A DNA stretch of 64,000 nt from Pseudomonadota bacterium (GTDB lineage Bacteria; Pseudomonadota; Gammaproteobacteria; Steroidobacterales; Steroidobacteraceae), in NCBI GenBank assembly GCA_021847105.1, contig JAJZUT010000001.1, forward strand, positions 248,001 to 312,000. The letters run 5' to 3'. The notes beneath the pieces were generated by a model. That model was not told the origin of the DNA, did not search any database, and saw only the letters and a program-made list of their open reading frames with translations. Positions 17,776 to 26,545 of the stretch are shown here, in pieces; within the stretch, counting starts at the first letter, position 1, and every line of letters begins with the position of its first letter. The position numbers were made by a program, and so were the translations under genes.

Positions 17776-20514
17776 TCAGTGCGCCTCGTCCCAGTTGGCA
17801 CCGGCGCCGATCTCCACGCGTAGCGGCACTTGTAGCGCTGCCGCGGCGTTCATTCGCTCGCGCACCGCGCGGCGCGCCTGCTCGAGGTGCTCGGCGCGTA
17901 CCTCGAGTACCAGCTCATCATGCACCTGCATGATCAGACGGGCGTGTCCCGGACGCTCCTGGCACCAGGCATCAACCGAGATCATGGCCCGCTTGATGAT
18001 GTCGGCGGCGGTGCCCTGCATGGGCGCATTGATCGCGCTGCGCTCGGCGTACTGACGGATCTGCGGGTTGCCGGAGCGGATGTCCGGCAAATACAGTCGA
18101 CGGCCAAACACCGTCTCCACGTAGCCCTGCGTGCGGGCCCGCTCGCGGGTCTCATCCATGAAGCGGCGTACCCCGGGGTAGCGCTCGAAGTAACGATCGA
18201 CGTAGCGCTGGGCCGCGCTGCGGTCGATGCCCAGCTGACGGGCGAGACCAAATGCCGACATGCCGTAGATGAGCCCGAAGTTGATCGTCTTGGCGAGGCG
18301 GCGCTGCTCGGCGGTGATCGCCTCGAGTGGCTGAGCGAACACCTCCGCGGCGGTTGCCTGATGCACGTCGCGCTCTTCGGCGAACGCCCTGAGCAGCCCT
18401 TCGTCGTCCGACAGATGCGCCATGATGCGCAGCTCGATCTGCGAGTAATCCGCTGCCAGCAACACGTGGTCGGGTGGCGCAATGAAAGCCTGACGAATAC
18501 GCCGACCCTCTGGCGTGCGGATTGGGATGTTCTGCAGGTTCGGGTCGGTCGAGGAGAGTCGGCCGGTCTGCGCCACGGCCTGATGATAGGAGGTGTGAAT
18601 CCGTCCGGTGTCCGGATTGATCAGCTCCGGTAGCTTCTCCGTGTAGGTCGATTTGAGCTTCGCGAGCGTGCGGTACTCGAGCACGGTGCGCGGCAACGGA
18701 TAGCCGCCGGCCAACTCCTCGAGCACATCCTCGGCGGTAGAAGGCTGACCGGTCGGTGTCTTGCGCAGCACGGGCAGCCCCAGCTTCTCGAACAGGATCT
18801 GCTGAAGCTGCTTCGGCGAATCGAGGTTGAACGGCGCACCGGCCTCGGTATGGGCCTGCTGCGTGAGCTCGAGCAGGCGTGCGGCCAGCTCGCCGCTTTG
18901 CACGTGCAGCCGTTCGCGGTCGACCAGCACGCCGTGCCGTTCCATCCGCAGCAGCACGGGCACCAGGGGCTGCTCAATCTGCTCGTACAGTCGCTCGAGC
19001 GCCGGGATGCCCACGATCTTCGGCCACAGCGTACGATGCAGCTGCAAAGTGACGTCGGCATCCTCGGCAGCGTATTGTGCCGCTCGCTCGATCGGCACCT
19101 GACTGAACGGTATCGCCTTGGCGCCTTTGCCGGCCACGTCCTCGTAATGAATGGTTTCGATGCCGAGGTACTTGCGCGCCGCAGAATCCATGTCGTGCCG
19201 GGTCGCTACGCTGTCCCACACGTACGATTCGAGCATGCTGTCGTAACGCATGCCAGCGAGCTCGATGTTGTGGTTGGCGAGCACGTGCGCGTCGTATTTC
19301 AGGTGATGGCCGAGCTTGGCGCGGCCCGCATCCTCGAGCAGCGGCCGCAACGCCGCGAGTGTCGCGGCCAGATCCAGCTGCGCCGGTGCGCCGGCGTAAT
19401 CGTGCGCGAGCGGCACATAGGCCGCCTCCCCCGGCTCGACGCTGAAGGATATTCCGACGATCCTCGCCTGCATGTAATCGAGACTCGTGGTCTCGGTGTC
19501 AAAGGCGATGAGATCGGCTGCGCGCAGCTTCTCCAGCCACTGCTCGAGCGTCTCGCGGGTGAGCACGGTGTGGTAGTGACGCGGTGGCGCCTCGGGTGCA
19601 GCTGCCTGCGCCGGCGAGCTCGGCGCAGGCAGCTCTGGAGTTCTGCCGGGCTCTACGTCGTTGGCGTCGAGCTGTCGCAGCAGCGTGCGCAACTCGTAGC
19701 GGGTGTACAGCTCGCGCAGCTTGGCGACATCAGCCGCTTCGGTCTTGAGGGCCTGCGCGGCCTGTGGCAGCTCGAGATCCGTGCGGATCGCGGCCAGCCG
19801 GCGCGACAGCTCCAACGTCTCGCGGCCGGCGCGCAAGTTCTCGCCCACTTTGCCCGGCACGTCGCTCAGGTGTGCGAGGAGATTGTCGAGCGAGCCGTAC
19901 TGGCCGAGCAGCTTCGCCGCCGTCTTCGGTCCCACCTTGTCGATACCCGGAATGTTGTCGGCACTGTCGCCCGCGAGCGCAAGGTAATCGACGATTTGCT
20001 CGGGCGTCACGTCGAACTTCGCCTTGACACCGGGCGGGTCGAGTACCGTGTTGCTCATGGTGTTGATCAGCGTGATCGAGCCGTCAACCAGCTGCGCCAT
20101 GTCCTTGTCGACGGTCGAGATCAGCACCCGCTCCCCGGCGCGCGCCGCGCGCCGGGCCAGCGTGCCGATCACATCATCGGCCTCGACGCCCTCGATGCGC
20201 AGCAGCGGCAGCCCCTGCGCGGCGATGATCTCGAGCAGTGGGGCGATCTGGGCGCGCAGCTCCGGCGGCATCGAGGGCCGGTGCGCCTTGTACTCGCTGA
20301 ACAGCTCGTCACGGAAGGTCTTGCCCGGCGCGTCGAATACCACCGCGATCCGCTTCGGCGCCTGCTCCTTCAGCAACTTCGCGATCATGTTGAGCACACC
20401 GAGTAGAGCACCGGTGGGCTCGCCGCGCGAGTTGGTGAGTGGCGGCAGGGCGTGGAATGCCCGGTAGAGATACGAGGAGCCGTCGACGAGGGCCAGATCT
20501 GCGGGTTCGGTCAT
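17776..20514 (-). CDS. polA: DNA polymerase I
   Basis: PolA carries out repair and Okazaki-fragment processing. Three domains are visible in 912 residues: a 5' nuclease with LALVDGSSYLYRAFHALP and GDSADNIPGI, a 3'-5' exonuclease with an intact FDTETT motif, and a family A polymerase with AADYSQIELRIMAHLS, the O helix AKTINFGLIYGMSAFGLA and QVHDELVLEV. The start is MTEPADLALVDGS at 20514; the open frame extends upstream through unrelated sequence. Retained exonuclease acidic residues suggest proofreading is active. Confidence 0.96.
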   Translation of the reverse strand: MTEPADLALVDGSSYLYRAFHALPPLTNSRGEPTGALLGVLNMIAKLLKEQAPKRIAVVFDAPGKTFRDELFSEYKAHRPSMPPELRAQIAPLLEIIAAQGLPLLRIEGVEADDVIGTLARRAARAGERVLISTVDKDMAQLVDGSITLINTMSNTVLDPPGVKAKFDVTPEQIVDYLALAGDSADNIPGIDKVGPKTAAKLLGQYGSLDNLLAHLSDVPGKVGENLRAGRETLELSRRLAAIRTDLELPQAAQALKTEAADVAKLRELYTRYELRTLLRQLDANDVEPGRTPELPAPSSPAQAAAPEAPPRHYHTVLTRETLEQWLEKLRAADLIAFDTETTSLDYMQARIVGISFSVEPGEAAYVPLAHDYAGAPAQLDLAATLAALRPLLEDAGRAKLGHHLKYDAHVLANHNIELAGMRYDSMLESYVWDSVATRHDMDSAARKYLGIETIHYEDVAGKGAKAIPFSQVPIERAAQYAAEDADVTLQLHRTLWPKIVGIPALERLYEQIEQPLVPVLLRMERHGVLVDRERLHVQSGELAARLLELTQQAHTEAGAPFNLDSPKQLQQILFEKLGLPVLRKTPTGQPSTAEDVLEELAGGYPLPRTVLEYRTLAKLKSTYTEKLPELINPDTGRIHTSYHQAVAQTGRLSSTDPNLQNIPIRTPEGRRIRQAFIAPPDHVLLAADYSQIELRIMAHLSDDEGLLRAFAEERDVHQATAAEVFAQPLEAITAEQRRLAKTINFGLIYGMSAFGLARQLGIDRSAAQRYVDRYFERYPGVRRFMDETRERARTQGYVETVFGRRLYLPDIRSGNPQIRQYAERSAINAPMQGTAADIIKRAMISVDAWCQERPGHARLIMQVHDELVLEVRAEHLEQARRAVRERMNAAAALQVPLRVEIGAGANWDEAH

Positions 20515-20564
20515 ACCCCAGTATAGCCAATCGACGCGGTGGCTCCGCGTAGCGGGCGCCGCGC

Positions 20565-20777
20565 TTACGGCGGGGGGGCGGTGGCGCCGTCCGCCTTTCG
20601 TTTCGGCTCGCCGGGCCGCGACGCGGGGGCTGAGTGGCTCGGGGTGATCGCGCTGGTGGTGGCCGGGTGGGTCACCACGGCGGCATTCTGTTGCGGCAGA
20701 TACAGCGGGCCCTTGAATCCGCAGGCGGCACAGCCGAGCAACACACACCCTGCGGCGATGAGCGAACGGACCCTCAT
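20565..20777 (-). CDS. lptM: LptM-type small lipoprotein (YifL family)
   Basis: This 70-residue lipoprotein has the signature CGFKGPLYLP directly after the lipobox (CAAC), which defines LptM, the small lipoprotein that helps mature the LptD/E LPS translocon in E. coli. A Pro/Ser/Thr-rich tail follows. Its start overlaps the stop of the thioesterase gene upstream (ATGA), so the two are coupled. In enterobacteria lptM usually precedes dapF; here it lies next to polA. Confidence 0.85.
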   Translation of the reverse strand: MRVRSLIAAGCVLLGCAACGFKGPLYLPQQNAAVVTHPATTSAITPSHSAPASRPGEPKRKADGATAPPP

Positions 20778-21217
20778 GGATCACTCGCCGGGTCGTCGCG
20801 ACGCGCGATCACGGCCATGGTCAGACGTGAGATGCAGGTGAGCCGCTCGCGCTCGTCGCGGATCTCGATGCCCCACACCTGACTGCGCTGGCCGATATGA
20901 AACGGGCGAGTGGTGGCGATGATCCGGCCGCGACTCACGGGGCGAAGATGATTGGCGTTGAGCTCCTGACCGACGCACGTGAAGCGTTGCGGGTCGACGC
21001 ACAGGTTCGCCGCCACGCTGCCGACGGTCTCGGCCAATACCGCCGACACGCCGCCGTGCAGGATGCCATGGGGCTGGTGCACTTCGGGCGTGACCTCGAG
21101 CGCCGCGCACAGGTAGTCCGCGCCGACGTCCGTGAAGCGGATGCCGATGCGCTCGGCAAAGCCTCGGGCCAGTCGATCGAGCGACTCGGCGTTCATCTCG
21201 GCGAACCAGATGCTCAT
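20774..21217 (-). CDS. Hotdog-fold PaaI/MenI-like thioesterase
   Basis: This is a 147-residue hotdog thioesterase. HGILHGGVSAVLAETVGS matches the catalytic region of YdiI/EntH (His-Gly-Gly and catalytic Glu). It hydrolyses an acyl-CoA; the substrate is not deducible. The start is ATG 21217 (MSIWFAEMNAESLD); an upstream Met would run into the divergent gene. It overlaps lptM. Confidence 0.82.
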   Translation of the reverse strand: MSIWFAEMNAESLDRLARGFAERIGIRFTDVGADYLCAALEVTPEVHQPHGILHGGVSAVLAETVGSVAANLCVDPQRFTCVGQELNANHLRPVSRGRIIATTRPFHIGQRSQVWGIEIRDERERLTCISRLTMAVIARRDDPASDP

Positions 21218-21327
21218 GAGATCGCATTCTAGCGGCTGGACTGGCGGGTCGTCTCGGCTGTTCCGCCGGCGCGTCATCCGTGGCACCCTGCCGGGCCGCT
21301 GTGCTCGGCGCGATGCAGAGGTGGCCG

Positions 21328-21963
21328 ATGAAGCTCTACACCTATTACCGCAGTTCTGCCGCCTACCGTGTGCGGATTGCGCTGCACTTCAAGGGGCTCG
21401 CCTATGAAGCGATGCCGGTCGATCTGCGTTTGGGCGCACAGCGGCGCACGGAGTATCTCGCGCTCAATCCACAGGGACTTGTGCCGGCGCTCGAAGACGA
21501 CTCAGCGCTGCTCGCTCAGTCGCTGGCCATCATCGAGTACTTGGAGGAGACCCATCCCGATCCGCCGCTGTTGCCGGGTGCGCCGCTCGAGCGCGCCCAA
21601 GTGCGCTCGCTGGCGCTGGCGATCGCCTGCGATCTGCATCCGCTCAACAATCTGCGGGTGTTGAATTATCTGCGTTCGCCCCTTGGACACGACGAGGTCG
21701 CGGTCAACGCCTGGTATCGGCACTGGGTTGCGCAGGTGTTTCAGGGTCTGGAGAGCGTGGCGCGTCGCAGTAGCGATGGCCGTCATCTGCTGGGCGAGAG
21801 CGTGACACTGGCGGATGTCTGTCTGGTGCCGCAGCTGTTCAATGCCCGCCGCTTCGGCTGCGATCTCTCTCCGTTCCCGATACTGACCGCCATCGGCGCG
21901 CATCTGGAGGGGCTGGACGCCTTTGCGCGCGCCGCGCCCGCGCTGCAGCCGGATGCGCCCTGA
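21328..21963 (+). CDS. maiA: Zeta-class glutathione transferase, maleylacetoacetate isomerase-like
   Basis: This 211-residue GST has the N-terminal motif YRSSAAYRVRIALHFKG, aligned to the zeta-class SSCSxRVRIAL with Ala replacing the Cys. QSLAIIEYLEETHP and the C-terminal SVTLADVCLVPQLFNA are typical. It probably isomerises maleylacetoacetate or maleylpyruvate in tyrosine/aromatic degradation, with fumarylacetoacetase encoded elsewhere. The start at ATG 21328 follows an AGAGG-type site. Confidence 0.82.
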   Translation: MKLYTYYRSSAAYRVRIALHFKGLAYEAMPVDLRLGAQRRTEYLALNPQGLVPALEDDSALLAQSLAIIEYLEETHPDPPLLPGAPLERAQVRSLALAIACDLHPLNNLRVLNYLRSPLGHDEVAVNAWYRHWVAQVFQGLESVARRSSDGRHLLGESVTLADVCLVPQLFNARRFGCDLSPFPILTAIGAHLEGLDAFARAAPALQPDAP

Positions 21964-21970
21964 AGTGCGC

Positions 21971-22858
21971 TCAGTCGCGCGACGCCCCGTCGTGCTGCGT
22001 GAACAGCTCGGCCTTCAGGCGGAAGGTGGCCGAAATGTCTTCATCGCCGTGGCCGCGGGCGATCAGCTCAGCGTATTCGCCGAGCATCCGCTCAACCACT
22101 GGCAGCGACACGCCGAAGCGCGCCGCCATGTCGCGGCAGATGGACAGATCCTTGGCATGCAGCCGCACGCGGAAGCCCGCCGGATAACTGCCCTGGACCA
22201 TGTTGGGCGCGCGGTGTACGAAATACCAGCTGGAGCCGGCTCCCTTGCCGAGCGTCTCGATGAGCTTCTCGAGCGGTAGCCCCTGCGCGCGTGCGAACGC
22301 CATCGCTTCCGCGACCGCCTCGATGATGCCGGCGCACATGATCTGATTGGTCGCCTTGGCGGCCTGGCCGTTGCCGACCGGGCCGAACAGCGTCACCGTG
22401 CGACCCATCGCCGCCAGCACGGGCCGTGCCCGCTCGAAAGCTTGCGGGTCCCCGCCGCACATGATCGCGAGCGTCGCATCGCGAGCGCCTTCCACGCCAC
22501 CGCTAACCGGACAGTCGAGGAAGGCTGCTCCGGTCGAACGCAGCAGGTCCGCAGCCCGTCGCGCGGTATCGGCAGCAATGGTGGAGCAATCGATGACCAG
22601 GGCACCCGCGGCCAGCGACGGCGCGAGGGCTGCGGTCACCTCCAGGACGTCCGCATCTGCCGAGACGCAGCTCACTACGGCATCGACCTGTCCCGCGAGC
22701 TCCGCCAGGCTGGTGCTGGCGGGAATTGCCAGTTCGGTGCCGAGCATCCGAGCCTTTTCGGCGGTGCGGTTCCAGACCGTGGCCAGCAGCCCTGCCTTGT
22801 GCAGATTGCGGGCCATGTGCGCGCCCATGGCGCCAAGTCCGACGAATCCTACGCGCAT
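21971..22858 (-). CDS. Beta-hydroxyacid dehydrogenase (3-hydroxyisobutyrate dehydrogenase family)
   Basis: This NAD(P)-dependent dehydrogenase has 295 residues. The N-terminal Rossmann motif is VGFVGLGAMGAHMARNL, the substrate motif is LDCPVSGGVEGA, and the catalytic Lys lies in GNGQAAKATNQIM. The family includes 3-hydroxyisobutyrate dehydrogenase, tartronate-semialdehyde reductase and succinic-semialdehyde reductases. Context does not separate them. Confidence 0.82.
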   Translation of the reverse strand: MRVGFVGLGAMGAHMARNLHKAGLLATVWNRTAEKARMLGTELAIPASTSLAELAGQVDAVVSCVSADADVLEVTAALAPSLAAGALVIDCSTIAADTARRAADLLRSTGAAFLDCPVSGGVEGARDATLAIMCGGDPQAFERARPVLAAMGRTVTLFGPVGNGQAAKATNQIMCAGIIEAVAEAMAFARAQGLPLEKLIETLGKGAGSSWYFVHRAPNMVQGSYPAGFRVRLHAKDLSICRDMAARFGVSLPVVERMLGEYAELIARGHGDEDISATFRLKAELFTQHDGASRD

Positions 22859-22941
22859 CGCTATGACTGCCCTTCAGTGAGTCGGCTCATCAGCCGTGGG
22901 GCGTCACTATAGGGCGATCGGGCCGGAAGCGGAACCGCCGT

Positions 22942-23409
22942 TCAGGAGCCACTGCCGGTGCCGCAGAACTGATGCATCATCTCGCGGGCCTTAACCCGGC
23001 TCGCATCGGCCTGGGCGTCGCTCAGATAATGACGCTGACCCTGTTTGTCGGTCGTGTACAGTCGCCGCGCCACGATGAGTCGGTTGTAGACGGCCGTGGC
23101 CTCTTTGCAGCGCTTGGCGCGCAGCTTCGCCTCGGTGGCCTTGACGGCGCGCTCAGCGGCGGCCCGCTGGATCTGCTGGTCCGCGGCCTTGTCCTCGGCG
23201 GCGAGGCTCGCTGAGGCGCTCGGCAGGGGCGAGTCGCTCGGGGTTCCGGTAGCCGTAGAAATGAGCGTGGCGCCAGGACGCCAGCGGTCGCTGTAATGGA
23301 CCATGCCGTGCCGGCCCACCCAGCGGTAAACGTCGGCGTGGGCCGCGGTCCAGACTCCCGCCAGCAGCGTCGCCGCCAGCAGACTCAATTGCATCGTGGT
23401 GCGTGACAT
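22942..23409 (-). CDS. DUF4124 domain exported protein
   Basis: This is a 155-residue secreted protein. A signal peptide (about residues 1-23, ending AHA) is followed directly by the DUF4124 motif DVYRWVGRHGMVHYSD. An Ala/Lys-rich helical stretch follows, with an RCKEATAVYNRL motif and a second Cys near the end. The function is unknown. The start ATG 23409 has a strong GGGAGG site 5 bases upstream. Confidence 0.78.
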   Translation of the reverse strand: MSRTTMQLSLLAATLLAGVWTAAHADVYRWVGRHGMVHYSDRWRPGATLISTATGTPSDSPLPSASASLAAEDKAADQQIQRAAAERAVKATEAKLRAKRCKEATAVYNRLIVARRLYTTDKQGQRHYLSDAQADASRVKAREMMHQFCGTGSGS

Positions 23410-23505
23410 GTGCGCCTCCCGGTGCCGCGGAATGCTCGCCGGCCGCGTCACCATCATTCAATTTCGCACACCCCACGAACTCCGAACAGGGGCTGGATCT
23501 CATTA

Positions 23506-23545
23506 CGCACACCCCCCGGCCGTCGCGACCGCCGGGGGGTGTGCG
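23506..23545 (-). terminator. 15-bp perfect inverted repeat downstream of amtB
   Basis: The arms CGCACACCCCCCGGC (23506-23520) and GCCGGGGGGTGTGCG (23531-23545) are exactly complementary around a 10-base loop, 14 bases past the amtB stop. It has the position of a transcription terminator for amtB. No U-tract follows on the minus strand, so termination efficiency is uncertain. Confidence 0.6.
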
Positions 23546-23559
23546 CGCGTGCCGGTGAG

Positions 23560-24939
23560 CTACATGTCGTAGGCCCGCTCCCCATGCACAGTGATGTCCA
23601 GGCCCTCGCGTTCGTCTTCTTCCGGCACCCGCAGCCCGACCGTCCACTTGACCAGGTAAAAGCCGATGGCGGCGACCACCGCCGTCCAGACGACCACCAC
23701 GGCCACGGCTTTGGCCTGAATGAACAACTGGGCCCAGATGCCCGGGTAGGCTGAGCCGCCCGGTCCGCCGAGCGCAGGATCGTTGAACAGTCCAGTGGCC
23801 AGGGCGCCGAAGATGCCGCCGAGGGCATGCACCCCGAACACGTCCAGTGCGTCATCGGTGCGGATCATCACTTTCAGGCCCGTGACGCCCCAGAAGCACA
23901 AGGGGCCAACCGCCAGCCCGATGGCAAAGGCGCCGGGAATACCGACATTGCCCGCCGCGGGCGTGATGGCGACCAGGCCGGCGACGGCACCGGAGGCCGC
24001 GCCCAGCATCGAGGGCTTCCCCTTGATGATCCACTCGGTGCCCATCCAGGTAAGCACCGCGCAGGCGGTGGCCAGATAGGTGTTCATGAAGGCGAGGGCG
24101 GCTGATCCGTTGGCCTCCAGTGCCGAGCCGGCATTGAAGCCGAACCAGCCGAACCACAGCAGCGATGCGCCGATCATGGTCATGGTGATGCTGTGCGGGG
24201 GCATTGGCTCCTTGCCGAGGCCGATGCGCTTACCGAGAATCATCGCGCCGACGAGGCCGGCGACGCCCGCGTTGATGTGCACCACGGTGCCGCCAGCGAA
24301 ATCGAGCGCACCCCAGTGCCACAGCAGACCGCCGATCGGATGGGCGCCGGGGGTGGTGTCGAGCCCGGGCCAATACCACACCATGTGTGCCACCGGGCAG
24401 TAGCAGAATGTGAACCAGAACACCATGAACAGCAGGATGCCGGAGAACTTCACGCGCTCGACGAGCGCACCGAGGATCAGGCAGCAGGTGATGGCCGCGA
24501 AGGTGGCCTGGAAGCCCACGTACACCAGTTCGTTGAGCACGATGCCCTTGTCGAAGGTGCCAATCGTGGAGAACGCCCCGCTGGCGGGGTCGAACGTGCC
24601 GGCGAGAAACAACCGGCTCAAGCCGCCGATGAATGCATTGCCTGCGGTGAAGGCCAGCGAGTAGCCGTAGACGCACCACAGTACGCTGATGAGGGAGAAT
24701 CCCACGAAGACCTGCATCAGCACGGAGAGCATGTTCTTGGTGCGGACGAGTCCGCCGTAGAACAGGCCGAGAGCCGGTACCGACATCAGCAAGACCATGG
24801 CCGTGGAGGTGAGCATCCAGGCGGTGTCGCCTTTGTCGGGTACGGCCGGGCCGGCCCAGGCGAGCGAGGGGACGAGGATCGCAAGGGCCAGAGCCCCCGC
24901 AGTCAGGCGGCTTTTGAGCGGTTTCGGAGCGCTGCGCAT
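23560..24939 (-). CDS. amtB: Ammonium transporter
   Basis: AmtB is an inner-membrane trimeric ammonium channel. A cleavable signal (ending LAWA) precedes about 11 membrane segments. The pore regions contain FWFTFCYCPVAHMVWYWP and FGVHALGGIFGA, which carry the twin histidines, and the C-terminal RVPEEDEREGLDITVHGE is the cytoplasmic PII-binding region. The product has 459 residues. The start ATG 24939 has a GGGAG site. No glnK is adjacent, although amtB is usually paired with it; ubiK lies divergently upstream as in Pseudomonas. Confidence 0.93.
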   Translation of the reverse strand: MRSAPKPLKSRLTAGALALAILVPSLAWAGPAVPDKGDTAWMLTSTAMVLLMSVPALGLFYGGLVRTKNMLSVLMQVFVGFSLISVLWCVYGYSLAFTAGNAFIGGLSRLFLAGTFDPASGAFSTIGTFDKGIVLNELVYVGFQATFAAITCCLILGALVERVKFSGILLFMVFWFTFCYCPVAHMVWYWPGLDTTPGAHPIGGLLWHWGALDFAGGTVVHINAGVAGLVGAMILGKRIGLGKEPMPPHSITMTMIGASLLWFGWFGFNAGSALEANGSAALAFMNTYLATACAVLTWMGTEWIIKGKPSMLGAASGAVAGLVAITPAAGNVGIPGAFAIGLAVGPLCFWGVTGLKVMIRTDDALDVFGVHALGGIFGALATGLFNDPALGGPGGSAYPGIWAQLFIQAKAVAVVVVWTAVVAAIGFYLVKWTVGLRVPEEDEREGLDITVHGERAYDM

Positions 24940-25185
24940 GTGTTCTCCCGAGGCATTTCGCACAAGTGGCGCGCCAGGACCGCGAGTGCCGCAAATCGGG
25001 CTGCACGAGGGCCGATGAGGCGCGTAAGCTGATGACGCGGGCCCTGGTGCAGAATCCATGCCACAGCAATTTTTCCTGCCGATTCGGCAAGTTGCGCGGG
25101 TTTGGAACCGGTCGATGCACAGTCTTGGTGCCACCCGCCGGATGATTCGCCCCAAAGCGGGGCATAGGTAACGAGGTCAGAGACG

Positions 25186-25440
25186 ATGGATATTTTCGGT
25201 ATCGATGCGATCGCCCGGCGGTTGGCCGAGAGCGTCCCGCCCGGCCTGCGCACCGTGCAGAAGGACCTGGAGAACAACTTCAGAGCCGTGCTGCGGGCCA
25301 GCCTGAGCAAGCTCGATCTGGTCAGCCGCGAGGAGTTCGATACCCAGACGCGTGTGCTGCAACGTACTCGCGAGCGGCTGGCCGCGCTCGAAGCGCGCCT
25401 GCAGGTGCTGGAAAACGCCGCACCGCCTGCGCAACATTAA
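25186..25440 (+). CDS. ubiK: Ubiquinone biosynthesis accessory factor UbiK
   Basis: This 84-residue helical protein matches UbiK (YqiC, BMFP family): an amphipathic N-terminal region with ARRLAESVPPG, then a coiled coil with REEFDTQTRVLQRTRERLAALEARL. It supports the soluble Ubi complex in ubiquinone synthesis together with UbiJ, whose gene is also in this window at 34.5 kb. It is divergent from amtB. Confidence 0.85.
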   Translation: MDIFGIDAIARRLAESVPPGLRTVQKDLENNFRAVLRASLSKLDLVSREEFDTQTRVLQRTRERLAALEARLQVLENAAPPAQH

Positions 25441-25546
25441 GCGTCAGCCCGTGAGGCCGCCGCGCCTCGAGTGTGCGGCGATCCGGTGCGCAACCCCGCC
25501 CACGCCGCCTGTGCGGCGGCGCGGGCGCGGTGACGCGAGCCGCAGC

Positions 25547-26104
25547 TTACTTTGGCTTGCCCTTGACCATCTGCGGGTCGACGAGCGACACCATGTAATT
25601 GACCGCCCGCTTGACCACGGCATCCGGAACCGTGGGCCGGCCTCCCTTGGCCGGCATGATTCCGCTCGAGCCGTGGAAGCCGTGCAGCGCATGGTCGTAC
25701 AGCGTCGCCAGCCCCTTGGCGAGGTGGCGTGCCCAGGCCGCCTTGTCCCCGGCTTTGGGTGCCCCTGCGACGCCCGGTCCATGGCACGCACTGCAGGTCT
25801 GCTGGAACAACGCCTTGCCGGTGGTCGGAACCCCCATGCCCGCGCTGCTCGCGCTGGCCGAGGCGGAGGCCTGAGCCGGCGCGATCGCGAGGGCGGCGTT
25901 GTCCTGTCCAGTGATCGCTTCACGCTGGAACGGCGTGACGCGTTGCTCGACCCGGTGGATGTACTCGGTATCCGACAGGATTTCCTTTTCCTGCGTGCGG
26001 CTACCGACGTAGCGGGCGAAGACGAAGATCAGGATGGCGATCGTGACCAGCAGTCCGATCACCACGCTGAACACATTGATGAAGTGCGAGTCCTGCTTGC
26101 TCAC
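25547..26104 (-). CDS. Membrane-anchored cytochrome c5-type protein
   Basis: An N-terminal membrane anchor (FINVFSVVIGLLVTIAILIF) is followed by a charged linker, an Ala/Ser-rich stretch and a single-haem domain with CSACHGPGVAGAPKAGDKAAW, the c5 pattern, and a Met-bearing GIMPAKGG. The product has 185 residues. GTG 26104 is chosen for a GAGAGG site 6 bases upstream; longer reading frames lack support. It probably feeds electrons to an oxidase. Confidence 0.82.
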   Translation of the reverse strand: MSKQDSHFINVFSVVIGLLVTIAILIFVFARYVGSRTQEKEILSDTEYIHRVEQRVTPFQREAITGQDNAALAIAPAQASASASASSAGMGVPTTGKALFQQTCSACHGPGVAGAPKAGDKAAWARHLAKGLATLYDHALHGFHGSSGIMPAKGGRPTVPDAVVKRAVNYMVSLVDPQMVKGKPK

Positions 26105-26414
26105 GAGACCTCTCTGCGGAATCCGTGAACGTCGGAGCCCCAGTATAACCGGTCGCGGGCCGCTTGGCTGAAGCCCGGGTCCGAGCACATCGATGGGAGC
26201 CCTCAGCCGTGGCGCGCACGTGGCATCCGGGCGGTGACCCGCGTATCATCGCCCGACCTCGGCGCAAGGGGGACGGACGGGAGATGCTCCCAGCGGCCCT
26301 CAGGCTAATCATCTTGCGGCGCGGCCGGTGCTGCGCGAGCCCGGTGCGAGAGCGCCGAGCGCTCGTGCCTCAAAGCGCGGTTCGCCCTGGATGAGATGCA
26401 CGCCGCAGTACGGT
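26105..26414. other. Intergenic region upstream of tRNA-Arg
   Basis: This stretch of about 310 bases separates the cytochrome c5 gene from the tRNA. A 76-codon open frame on the plus strand has no homology I recognise and an Arg-rich composition typical of spurious high-GC frames. No convincing sigma-70 promoter or repeat is seen. Confidence 0.4.
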
Positions 26415-26491
26415 GCGCCCGTAGCTCAGTTGGATAGAGTGGCAGCCTCCGAAGCTGCAGGTCGCTGGTTCGAATCCAGTCGGGCGCGCCA
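26415..26491 (+). tRNA. tRNA-Arg (anticodon CCG)
   Basis: The 77-base cloverleaf includes an encoded CCA. The acceptor stem GCGCCCG/CGGGCGC is perfect, the D-loop has AGCTCAGTTGGATAGAG, the anticodon stem GCAGC/GCTGC encloses loop CTCCGAA giving anticodon CCG, and the T-loop is GGTTCGAATCC. It reads the CGG codon, which is frequent in this high-GC genome. Confidence 0.96.
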
Positions 26492-26545
26492 ATTCACGTC
26501 AGTGCCGTTCCCGCGGCTCGAGCACCACCTGCGCGGGGGACGGCC

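Noticed and set aside
18850..20406. 518-codon open frame opposite polA
   Set aside because: Antisense shadow of a well-conserved polymerase gene.
20515..20784. Longer N-terminus for PolA
   Set aside because: The extra 90 residues overlap lptM and are unlike any PolA; the protein clearly begins at MTEPADLALVDGS.
26164..26394. 76-codon frame upstream of tRNA-Arg
   Set aside because: Arg-rich with no motif and no good ribosome-binding site.
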